From assembly GCA_021784555.1 (NCBI GenBank), contig JAJYHY010000038.1, forward strand, positions 1 to 37,755: a DNA stretch of 37,755 nucleotides. The letters are read 5' to 3'. The stretch's first letter is position 1, and the number at the start of each line of letters is the position of its first letter. Source of the stretch: a bacterium. GTDB lineage: Bacteria > Verrucomicrobiota > Verrucomicrobiia > Limisphaerales > UBA8199. Both the position numbers and the translations under genes were made by a program. Below the pieces are notes generated by a model. That model made no database searches. It had not been told where the DNA came from and worked only from the letters and a program-made list of their open reading frames with translations. This document shows positions 31,216-37,755 of the stretch, piece by piece.

Positions 31216-31986
31216 TCAGTCCTTCCGCCGTTTCGACTCCAGGTCTGCATCCTCGGCCGACAATAAGAGCTCCAGCATCCGGTTGTAGTGGTTCAGGAAG
31301 TCCTTCGTGATCTGGTAATGCTCGGTTTCCGTGTATTGAATCTGGGAGATGCCCTCCTCCGAAAACTGGTAGATGCGCGCGTTTGGATAGGCCAGCAGGA
31401 TTGGCGAATGCGTGGCGATGACAAGCTGCGACTGGTGGTAAACCAGGCGGTGCATCAACGTGAGGACGCTCAACTGCCTCTGGGGCGACAAGGCCGCCTC
31501 CGGTTCGTCCAGCAGGTAAACGCCATCGCCCTGGAAGCGGTGTTGGAGCAAAGCGAGAAAAGCTTCCCCATGGGATTGGCCGTGCAGGGACTTGCCGCCG
31601 TAAGCTCGTTCGACTCCCAAGCGGTCGATCTCCGTAGCGACATTGTAGAAGCTCTCCGCCCGCAAGAAAAAACCGTCGCTAGGGTGCAACACACCGCGCT
31701 CCAGCCGGATAAAATCGTGCAGGTCGGAATGGGTGTCTTCGGTCGAAAAGTTAAAGTTCTTGCTCCCGCCCTCGGCGTTGAACCCGTATTTGGTGGCAAT
31801 CGCCTCCAGCAGGGTGGATTTGCCGGTGCCGTTTTCCCCGATAAAGAAGGTCACCGCCGGGTCGAATTCCAGCCGTTCCAGGTGCCTGACAGCCGGGATG
31901 CGGAACGGGTACGCGTCAAAGTTCGGAACTGCGTCCCTTTCCAGCCGAATCGCCTGGAGGAAGGTTTTCTTGATTATCGGTCCCAT
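31216..31986 (-). CDS. AAA-family (ABC/SMC-like) ATP-binding protein
   Basis: A 256-residue stand-alone ATPase. Walker A is FFIGENGTGKSTLLEAI (about 47-63), the ABC-like signature is GQSHGEAFLALL (136-147), Walker B is GVYLLDEPEAALSP (155-168), and the H-loop is VIATHSPILLAYP. It resembles the AAA_21 group of predicted ATPases with an internal helical insert carrying GGSKNFNFSTEDTHSDLHD, IRLERGV and FFLRAESFYNVATEI. There is no nuclease (TOPRIM) domain as in OLD proteins and no adjacent effector gene, so a defence role is not supported. Relatives are widespread solo genes of unknown role. Start ATG 31986 gives MGPIIKKTFLQAIRLERDAV, a family-like N-terminus. Confidence 0.85.
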   Translation of the reverse strand: MGPIIKKTFLQAIRLERDAVPNFDAYPFRIPAVRHLERLEFDPAVTFFIGENGTGKSTLLEAIATKYGFNAEGGSKNFNFSTEDTHSDLHDFIRLERGVLHPSDGFFLRAESFYNVATEIDRLGVERAYGGKSLHGQSHGEAFLALLQHRFQGDGVYLLDEPEAALSPQRQLSVLTLMHRLVYHQSQLVIATHSPILLAYPNARIYQFSEEGISQIQYTETEHYQITKDFLNHYNRMLELLLSAEDADLESKRRKD

Positions 31987-32173
31987 CGATCTGCCATGTG
32001 TTCGAGCGAGGCGCAGCCTCAGACCATCACTTCAATGGCAATGGCAACCACGGAATACACGGAATACACGGAAAGGGCAAAGCCTATCTGGGCGTGGTTC
32101 GGCAGTTGGCGCTTGGATTCACATCCCGTTTTGCCCTGTAACAAACCCGCGCGTTTCAGTAATATGAACCGGT

Positions 32174-32932
32174 ATGCCGGCTACTGAATCGGGCAACCAC
32201 ATCGCGCACCACACGCCTGGGCGCCTCTTTTTGACCACGCATTGGTCGGTCATCCTTGCCGCCAAGGACAGGGCTTCGCCTGACGGCGCCCAGGCACTGG
32301 AAATCCTCTGCCAAACCTACTGGTATCCGGTCTATGCGCTCATCCGCGGTTCGGGACATTCGCCGGAGGATGCCGAAGACCTGACGCAAGGCTTCTTCGC
32401 CCGGCTTCTGGCCAAGGACTTCCTGAAAGTGGTGGAGCCGGAAAGAGGCCGCTTTCGCAGCTTCCTAAGAATGGCGGTCAAGCGGTTTCTAGCCCACGAA
32501 TGGCAGCGGGCCCGCGCGGACAAGCGCGGTGGTGGGCGGGCACCCCTCAACTTCGACATGCGCCTGGCCGAAGACTCCTTTCAAACCGAAGCCGCCGACT
32601 CGCTCGGCCCCGACGAACTATACGACCGGCGTTGGGCTCTCGCCCTGCTCGCCGAGGCCACCGCCCGGCTCGAACGCGAATACGCCCGCGCCGGAAAGCT
32701 CAACCAATTGAACCAGCTCAAGCCGCACCTGACCGCCGACCGGGGAGAGATTCCGTACCCGGGAATTGCCTCGGCGCTGCACACCACCGAGGGAGCGGCG
32801 CGCGTGGCGGTGCATCGGCTGCGCAAACGCTTCCGCGAGCTGTTCCGTGAGACCGTGGCCGAGACGGTCGCCACGCCTGCGGAAGTCGAACCGGAACTGC
32901 GCTATGTCCTGAGCATTCTGGCCCGGGGGTGA
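32174..32932 (+). CDS. ECF-type RNA polymerase sigma factor (kinase-associated group)
   Basis: A 252-residue sigma-70 family protein. Region 2 is visible in LFLTTHWSVILAAKDRA, ALEILCQTYWYPVYALIRGS and GHSPEDAEDLTQGFFARLLA, then KDFLKVVEPERGRFRSFLRM. Region 4 follows as YPGIASALHTTEGAARVAVH, RLRKRFRELFRETV, a helix-turn-helix. The THWSV.L.A opening and the AHEWQRARADKRGGG linker are characteristic of a Verrucomicrobia/Planctomycetes ECF group commonly encoded next to Ser/Thr kinases, as here. No anti-sigma factor was seen; in such groups phosphorylation by the neighbouring kinase is suspected. Start ATG 32174. The kinase gene follows 257 bases later. Confidence 0.92.
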   Translation: MPATESGNHIAHHTPGRLFLTTHWSVILAAKDRASPDGAQALEILCQTYWYPVYALIRGSGHSPEDAEDLTQGFFARLLAKDFLKVVEPERGRFRSFLRMAVKRFLAHEWQRARADKRGGGRAPLNFDMRLAEDSFQTEAADSLGPDELYDRRWALALLAEATARLEREYARAGKLNQLNQLKPHLTADRGEIPYPGIASALHTTEGAARVAVHRLRKRFRELFRETVAETVATPAEVEPELRYVLSILARG

Positions 32933-32999
32933 AGTCTGGTCGTGGGCCCGTCACCGCCATCAAGTTCTTGCTCTGGCGCTTGTTCCCAATCTTCGAGGC

Positions 33000-33040
33000 G
33001 AGCAAGAGCAGGAGCAGGAGCATGAACAAGAGCAGGAGCG
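33000..33040 (+). repeat. Degenerate hexamer repeat (AGCAAG/AGCAGG)
   Basis: Between the sigma factor and kinase genes the sequence runs AGCAAGAGCAGGAGCAGGAG, then CATGAACAAGAGCAGGAGC. It is a short simple-sequence tract; a similar CAGAGCAAGAGCA occurs near 1280. No function is assigned. Confidence 0.5.
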
Positions 33041-33189
33041 TGACACGCGCTCAAAGTCATTCAAACGTAATGGCAGTGGCGCGCCCACCTCCCCAGGCAG
33101 CACTTCCATTCGAGATTGAACCTAAAGAGGCAAGGCCGTGCAGCGCCAGTATCTGTAACAACTCGGTCCCAATTCGTATTTAGAGGGTG

Positions 33190-35373
33190 ATGAACGAGCC
33201 TAACATCGCCAAATGTCCCCGGTGCGGCCGGGAAATGCCTCCGGGCGCAGCCGTTCAGCTCTGCCCCCGTTGCGCGGCCGCGTTTCTCCAGGCCACGCAG
33301 ACCGAAATGTCCGGCGCAACCGAGCCCAAACGAACATTTACTCCTCCCTCCGCCGCCGACCTAGCCCCGGCGTTTCCCGAACTGGAAATCCTGGAACTGC
33401 TCGGCTCCGGTGGGATGGGCGCGGTCTATAAGGCCAGGCAGAAGGACCTCGACCGAATCGTGGCGTTGAAGGTCCTGCCGCCGGGCATTGGCCAGGACCC
33501 AGCCTTCGCCGATCGGTTTGCGCGGGAAGCCAAGGCCCTGGCAAAGCTCAACCATCCGGGTATTGTAACAATCTATCAGTTCGGCCAAGCCGCCGGCGTC
33601 CCCTGCGCCAGTTCCCGCGCCGAGGCCTCAACCATCGGCCCTCAGCCCCCAATGACCGGACCTCAACCCGCGGGCGTCAGCCCGGTGCCGGCGCCCTATT
33701 ACTTTCTGATGGAGTTCGTGGACGGTGTGACCTTGCGCCAACTCCTGGAGCGAGGGCGCATCTCGCCGCGCGAGGCCCTGGCCATCGTCCCGCAAATTTG
33801 CGATGCGCTCCAATACGCCCACGACCAGGGCATCGTCCATCGCGACATCAAGCCGGAAAACATCCTCCTGGACCGGCGCGGGCGGGTCAAGGTCGCCGAT
33901 TTCGGCCTGGCGAAAATTGTGGGTGGGGCGGAGGCGATTCCCTCCGTCGCTGCCTCGCCCGCTGGGAGCGCGCAGCCTGAAGGCGCCGCCCAGTCCTCTC
34001 CCCTGGCCGAAGCTCTCACCCGCGCGGGCAAGGTTATGGGCACTCCAACCTATATGGCCCCCGAACAAGCGGAGAGGCCCGACGAAGTGGACCATCGCGC
34101 CGATATTTACGCCCTGGGCATAGTCTTTTACCAAATGCTCACCGGTGAGGCGCCCCGCGCGCCTTTGGAGCCGCCGTCGAAAAAAGTTCATATCGACGTG
34201 CGCCTGGATGAGGTCGTCCTGCGCGCCTTGGAGCATGAGCCGGCCCGCCGCTACCAACAGGCCAGCCAACTCAGGACGGCCGTCGAAACCGTGGCCGCGA
34301 CCTCCACAACCGCCGGGCCGGAGCCGGCAGCGCAGACAGCGCAACGCCAAGCCCCACCGCAAGCGCCAGGACTTACGGAGATCGCCGGCCAGAGCCGGCC
34401 AATTAGCTTGAATCGGCTTCTGATGGCCGGCTCGGTTTTCATGGCGGTTTTTCTCCTGGTGTTTTTGGTGGCGTTTGCGGGCCGCGCAAATGGCGGAGCA
34501 CTGCTGGTCTGTATTGGGCTCGCCCTCCTGGCCGGAGCCTTCGCGGCGGCTATTCCCTATTCGGGCCCGCGTCAGGCAGCGGTCGCGGCTCGCAGTTTTC
34601 TTAGCGGACTGTCAATCGCGCTCGTCTCCTGGCTGCCTGTGGCCTTCGCCATGACCGGGGCGCCCGTGCTGATCGCTGTGGGCGTCGGAATCCTGGCACT
34701 GGTCCTTCTGGCTCTGATCTTCAAGAAATCCCGCGCCCCTATTTCCTTTCTCCGAACGTTCGCCATGGTGTTCTTCGCGCTGTTCGGGATCAGCGCTTTC
34801 ATCACGCTTCTACAGCCGGAAAGCTTCCTCAGCACCGCAACGATCAGAATTACGCGCGAGGACGCCGGTCCCTCCTCCCCATCCCGTGGGGTATCTGTGG
34901 GCGGGTATGATCCCTACCTAATGCAAACCGAGATGCAGATCATCGATTCGGATGCCGTTCTGGGCCAAGTGGTCCGGACTCTCGGCCTTGCTCAAAAATG
35001 GGGCCGGCGCTACCGTCCCGGACAGACGCTCACACCCGACGAGGCCGTCCCCATGCTCAGAGGGCTGCTTGACGTGCGCCCGGTGCGCATGACCAGCCTG
35101 CTGGCTGTTGAGGTTTTCGATCAACAACCGGACGAGGCCGCCCAGATAGCGGACGAAGTCGCTGAGGTTTACCGGCGACGGTATGAGAATGCTCAAGCGG
35201 AGAGAAACGGTCCTGTCCGTCTGCATGTCGAGATCATTGAACACGCCGAGCCTGGCTTGGCGCCAGTGCGGCCCAACAAGCTGCTCAACTTGACCCTCGG
35301 CGCACTGGCGGGGCTGGTCCTGGCTTTGGCCGGCGGCGCGGGTAGAGCGGTTTACAGGCCACGCGGGGGGTAA
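33190..35373 (+). CDS. Membrane Ser/Thr protein kinase fused to a Wzz-like chain-length domain
   Basis: A 727-residue protein (GTG 33187 directly precedes the preferred ATG; AGAGGG lies upstream). Residues 9-30 form a zinc ribbon (CPRCG...CPRC). The kinase domain (about 66-365) has every Hanks motif: GSGGMGAVYKA, K95 in VALKV, E114, HRDIKPENILL with D220, DFGLA with D238 and GTPTYMAPEQ. Pro-rich inserts interrupt it near 140-168 and in the activation segment. Then come roughly five hydrophobic segments (411-430, 438-456, 470-490, 493-512, 522-541). Next is a probably periplasmic domain of about 545-695 (SFLSTATIRITRE, YLMQTEMQIIDSDAVLGQVV, TSLLAVEVFDQQPDEAAQIA) that matches Wzz/tyrosine-kinase polysaccharide co-polymerases, followed by PVRPNKLLNLTLGALAGLVL as last membrane helix. 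Wzz partners are normally BY-kinases, so this fusion is unusual. Follows the ECF sigma gene. Confidence 0.9.
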   Translation: MNEPNIAKCPRCGREMPPGAAVQLCPRCAAAFLQATQTEMSGATEPKRTFTPPSAADLAPAFPELEILELLGSGGMGAVYKARQKDLDRIVALKVLPPGIGQDPAFADRFAREAKALAKLNHPGIVTIYQFGQAAGVPCASSRAEASTIGPQPPMTGPQPAGVSPVPAPYYFLMEFVDGVTLRQLLERGRISPREALAIVPQICDALQYAHDQGIVHRDIKPENILLDRRGRVKVADFGLAKIVGGAEAIPSVAASPAGSAQPEGAAQSSPLAEALTRAGKVMGTPTYMAPEQAERPDEVDHRADIYALGIVFYQMLTGEAPRAPLEPPSKKVHIDVRLDEVVLRALEHEPARRYQQASQLRTAVETVAATSTTAGPEPAAQTAQRQAPPQAPGLTEIAGQSRPISLNRLLMAGSVFMAVFLLVFLVAFAGRANGGALLVCIGLALLAGAFAAAIPYSGPRQAAVAARSFLSGLSIALVSWLPVAFAMTGAPVLIAVGVGILALVLLALIFKKSRAPISFLRTFAMVFFALFGISAFITLLQPESFLSTATIRITREDAGPSSPSRGVSVGGYDPYLMQTEMQIIDSDAVLGQVVRTLGLAQKWGRRYRPGQTLTPDEAVPMLRGLLDVRPVRMTSLLAVEVFDQQPDEAAQIADEVAEVYRRRYENAQAERNGPVRLHVEIIEHAEPGLAPVRPNKLLNLTLGALAGLVLALAGGAGRAVYRPRGG

Positions 35374-35428
35374 ACGCGCTCCATAAAAAGAGGAGGCGCA
35401 CAAACGCCCCTGGTCGGCGACCAGCGTA

Positions 35429-35698
35429 ATGAGGGACTTAACGATTTTGACTTCTCCCGATTGTGAGGAATCCACCCGCATTTGGAAAAGGCTGGGCGAT
35501 TATGCCAACCGCGTGCTGGCTCTGATGAGCATCCTCAAGGGCCGCAATCCTCAGTGGGGCACAGGGGAGCTCTACGATCTCGCTTTAGACTACAAGGCTG
35601 CCGCGGACAAACGCTATCAGGCCGATCTCGAGGCGACCCTATGTCAGAAGACCCCGCTCCCCGAAGGACTGTTACCCCCGCTGACATCATTTGCTTAG
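35429..35698 (+). CDS. Small hypothetical protein
   Basis: An 89-residue product, ATG 35429, beginning MRDLTILTSPDCEESTRIWK, with RLGDYANRVLALMSILKGRN and WGTGELYDLALDYKAAADKR after it. It is mostly helical and charged, with no known motif that I recognise. The last 20 residues (QKTPLPEGLLPPLTSFA) look less protein-like. A second overlapping frame begins at ATG 35641 (MSEDPAPRRTVTPADIICLA, then ELLDRFVSADDPEPG) and soon runs into the antisense of the amidohydrolase gene, so a second small gene may be truncated there. It lies 55 bases after the kinase. Function unknown. Confidence 0.5.
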   Translation: MRDLTILTSPDCEESTRIWKRLGDYANRVLALMSILKGRNPQWGTGELYDLALDYKAAADKRYQADLEATLCQKTPLPEGLLPPLTSFA

Positions 35699-35802
35699 CT
35701 GAACTCCTCGACCGGTTCGTCAGCGCTGATGATCCAGAACCGGGTCTCCATTCAAAGCCATTTCGTAATTCCCTTTTTGCGCCGGCGAATCAGCCGCTGG
35801 CG

Positions 35803-37215
35803 CTACGGCTTCGCTGCCTCGATTCCGGAGCCGTGCCCGCCGCGACACGCCGCGGGCCGGAACCTCTGAATTTCGGCCTTGAAATCGCCCAGGCTGCCCC
35901 AATGCACGCGCTGGTTGAGGTCCACCTGGGCGACGGCGACCGTGCCCCATTTGGTGGCTTGCGCCAGACACTGGCCTTGGTAACCCCAGACGGCGGAGGC
36001 CATCCAGTTGTGGTTGGTTGGCTCATAGGTGCTGCTGACGATATACACCTGGTTCTCGCAGGCACGGGCCGCCGCCAGCAGCGGATTGCAGCCCCAAACC
36101 GGCCACGCAATCACCTCGGCGCCATTCTCGGCCAGGCGCCGGGCTACCTCGGGGAAAAAGCCGTCGTAACAGACCATCATGCCCACCTTGCCAAAACGCG
36201 TGCTGAAGACCGGGTAATGGCGGCCGGGCTGGATGCCCGCCGCAATCTCGTTGCGCGGCAGGCATACCTTGTGGTACTTGCCTTGGACACGCCCGTCGGG
36301 GCCGATCAACGCGGCGGTGTTATAGACCAGGTGGCCCTGGCGCTCGATTAGCCCGGCGACAATGTAAAGATTATATTTCCTGGCCAGCTTGCCGAAATAC
36401 TCCGTCGAAGGGCCGGGAATCGGCTCGGCGCATTCCACCATGGTCTTGCCGGAGTTGTAATAGGTCAGGGTCTCGCCTAACACGACCAAGTCCGCCTTCT
36501 GCCGCGCGGCCTCGGCTATGAGAGGAGCGTACTGCTGGTCCTTCTCCAGCGGTGTCCGGCCGTTGGTGGGGCGGAAATGGACGGCCGCCAGGCGCACGAT
36601 GCGGGGAGGCAGGGGGTTGGTTTCCTGGAGCGAAACCTGGCTCCAAAGGACCTCGGCGTTGGAGGCCCAGCGGAAGTGCAGTTCCATGGTGGCGCGCACG
36701 GTGCTGGCCGGGGCGCGACAGGTGGCGGCCACCTCGGTCCAGCCGTCTTTGCCGGTCGCCCGGTCCGGCGGATACTCCGGAGTCGCCCGCGTGCCGAAAT
36801 AAGGCAAAAGCACCGGTGTATCACGCTCCGCGTGCCGGCCGGTCGAGTCCAGCCATATCACACGGGCCACCACGCTGCGACGCTGAACGCTGACATTGAT
36901 GGCGCGCCGGAAGGCCTCAAAGCGATACCAGTGGCCGCCCTGCACCGGAACGGTCTCTGTCCACCACCCGGACAATCCCTGGCGGGCGTCCGTCTGGATG
37001 ATGAATGCCGCGTGGCCGTCGCGCCCGCCGTGGGCTTCGTACCGGAATTGCGGGGCTATCTCTGCCCGCGGCGCGCCCGTCGTCCAGCCGGCGGCCGCCG
37101 CGGTGGTGTCCCCGCTGGAGGCGAAGGGTGAAGAGGTTTGCGCGGCGGACGCCGTTGTCAACAATGCGGCGCAGGCCAGCCCGGTTAGAAATGAAGCGGT
37201 TGCCAAGGTTTTCAT
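35803..37215 (-). CDS. Secreted carbon-nitrogen hydrolase (nitrilase superfamily) with N-terminal carbohydrate-binding-like domain
   Basis: A 470-residue exported amidase/nitrilase-like enzyme. Start ATG 37215 gives the signal peptide [20 protein letters not shown] ending TASAA; the frame upstream is not credible. Residues about 30-195 form a beta-sandwich resembling a CBM-type domain ([34 protein letters not shown]). The nitrilase domain (205-450) has the complete Glu-Lys-Cys triad: E248 in [13 protein letters not shown]316 in [11 protein letters not shown] and C349 in [16 protein letters not shown]. Most nitrilase-family enzymes are cytosolic, so export with a binding domain is notable. It would cleave an amide or similar C-N bond in an extracellular or periplasmic substrate. 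The substrate is unknown. Confidence 0.88.
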   Translation of the reverse strand: MKTLATASFLTGLACAALLTTASAAQTSSPFASSGDTTAAAAGWTTGAPRAEIAPQFRYEAHGGRDGHAAFIIQTDARQGLSGWWTETVPVQGGHWYRFEAFRRAINVSVQRRSVVARVIWLDSTGRHAERDTPVLLPYFGTRATPEYPPDRATGKDGWTEVAATCRAPASTVRATMELHFRWASNAEVLWSQVSLQETNPLPPRIVRLAAVHFRPTNGRTPLEKDQQYAPLIAEAARQKADLVVLGETLTYYNSGKTMVECAEPIPGPSTEYFGKLARKYNLYIVAGLIERQGHLVYNTAALIGPDGRVQGKYHKVCLPRNEIAAGIQPGRHYPVFSTRFGKVGMMVCYDGFFPEVARRLAENGAEVIAWPVWGCNPLLAAARACENQVYIVSSTYEPTNHNWMASAVWGYQGQCLAQATKWGTVAVAQVDLNQRVHWGSLGDFKAEIQRFRPAACRGGHGSGIEAAKP

Positions 37216-37412
37216 TGTCTTGGGTTGGAGATGAGAACGTTGATTCTTCAATAAACGAGTTTTCATGCAGTAACCGCGGGCAAGACTACACGTTCAAGCC
37301 CGTTTGCGCACCCCACTTTCTTCGGCAGACTTGAACCTTCACGCCGACGACGAGCCACATCGCGGCCATTGCGCGTTGCTTTTCAGGGCATTGGCGGTGT
37401 GGTGGCGTGTTT

Positions 37413-37442
37413 TTGGCTAAACTTGGCTAAACTTGGCTAAAC
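37413..37442 (+). repeat. Three perfect 10-bp direct repeats
   Basis: TTGGCTAAAC occurs three times in tandem (37413, 37423, 37433). The unit length is close to one helical turn, so a protein binding all copies would lie on one face of the DNA. It is about 200 bases upstream of the amidohydrolase start. Confidence 0.75.
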
Positions 37443-37490
37443 TGGGGGCCAAAATCCCTCGCCGCAAGCCTTTCCTGCGAATTTTAAAAC

Positions 37491-37549
37491 AGGCTCTAAG
37501 GAGGGTGAGGTGTTACGCGGCGGCGGATTCTGGTTTGTGGAGAGGGTTG
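37491..37549 (+). repeat. Dispersed repeat C, copy 2
   Basis: It matches 30922-30980 with core GAGGTGTTACGCGG and flanking similarity over about 50 bases. Both copies are on the + strand in intergenic DNA upstream of minus-strand genes. Confidence 0.65.
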
Positions 37550-37755
37550 GAGAGGAGGGGTTTAGAGAGAATGTAACCGTTACGCGATTGTAAACATTCG
37601 GTAAACCCCTGAAGCGGTAGATTTCCAGTTTTTTTTCGGAACACACGCTTTGCGCCCTGCTAGGCTCCACTCCGTGCTGCGGGAAAGCGAGTCATTGGCG
37701 GCGGAGTCCGACGATCTGCCCCCCTTGGGCAAGGGGAGCGACCGGCAAGCCGCCC

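Larger units (their letters stand above)
37216..37755. other. 540-bp region upstream of the amidohydrolase, to window end
   Basis: No gene was recognised. It holds three 10-bp direct repeats at 37413-37442, repeat C copy 2 at 37491-37549, and GTAAC-C-GTTAC near 37575, an odd-spaced palindrome of the kind bound by LacI/GntR-type regulators. The last bases may belong to another gene beyond the window. Confidence 0.4.

Noticed and set aside
31216-31986. AAA ATPase as part of a phage-defence system (OLD/Gabija-like)
   Set aside because: There is no TOPRIM nuclease domain and no helicase or effector neighbour; Walker motifs alone do not support defence.
1-37755. tRNA, rRNA, riboswitch and CRISPR signals
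   Set aside because: Scanning by eye for T-loop sequences, rRNA cores and regularly spaced repeats gave nothing convincing; a covariance-model search would be decisive.

Overview
The window reads as a chromosomal segment of a GC-rich Verrucomicrobiota bacterium, probably of the Limisphaerales/Pedosphaera type (inference from gene content; no rRNA is present to settle it). Pointers are a prepilin-leader protein of the kind amplified in Verrucomicrobia and Planctomycetes, secreted proteins with Asp-rich linkers before a C-terminal beta domain, a sigma factor beside a Ser/Thr kinase, and intergenic regions full of short dispersed repeats and palindromes. No tRNA, rRNA, CRISPR array, intact transposase or integrase was seen.

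Layout. 1-1.0 kb: a Phd/YefM-like antitoxin without an intact toxin, then two small hypothetical genes, the second lacking a start. 1.4-5.2 kb: a secreted beta-propeller protein (-) divergent from a PLP-dependent amino-acid decarboxylase (+). 5.28-5.32 kb: a perfect 42-bp palindrome, then uppP (-) and a truncated Rpn/YhgA-like gene. 6.5-8.9 kb: a 124-bp palindromic repeat and a secreted subtilase (+). 9.2-11.1 kb: a ChaN-like protein (+) convergent with a prepilin-like protein (-). 11.1-11.8 kb: a repeat-filled gap, then a DUF2892-like membrane protein (+). 12.3-16.5 kb: a tightly overlapping operon (-) of iron alcohol dehydrogenase, aldehyde dehydrogenase and a glutamine-synthetase-like ligase, which suggests gamma-glutamylation-based catabolism of an amine or amino alcohol. 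The ligase gene carries an in-frame copy of the 124-bp repeat. 16.5-17.2 kb: a DUF5678-like/retropepsin-like pair (-). 17.5-19.9 kb: a secreted Ig-like protein, a zinc-ribbon protein and a small conserved protein (+). 19.9-21.9 kb: prfB, with a clear programmed +1 frameshift, overlapping trpC (-). 22.3-25.6 kb: a Tat-exported GH116 glycosidase (-). 25.8-26.4 kb: higBA (+). 26.5 kb: a DUF4160 remnant. 26.6-30.7 kb: rhamnose genes rhaA-rhaT-rhaB (-), without an aldolase in the window. 31.2 kb: an AAA ATPase (-). 32.2-35.4 kb: an ECF-type sigma factor and a Ser/Thr kinase fused to a Wzz-like domain (+). 35.8-37.2 kb: a secreted nitrilase-family amidohydrolase (-).

Working together. The rha operon, GH116 enzyme, exported subtilase and exported amidohydrolase fit a degrader of plant or algal polysaccharide and protein. 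The sigma-factor/kinase pair suggests a signalling module that may act on envelope polysaccharide. Toxin-antitoxin fragments and repeat copies show past insertion and decay.

The most notable items are: (i) the mobile-looking palindromic element with 14-bp terminal inverted repeats that adds about 44 codons to a glutamine-synthetase-like enzyme, with an open frame kept in all three long copies; (ii) the kinase-Wzz fusion; (iii) the ADH-ALDH-ligase operon; (iv) the canonical RF2 frameshift site. All function calls rest on motif recognition by eye, without database searches.
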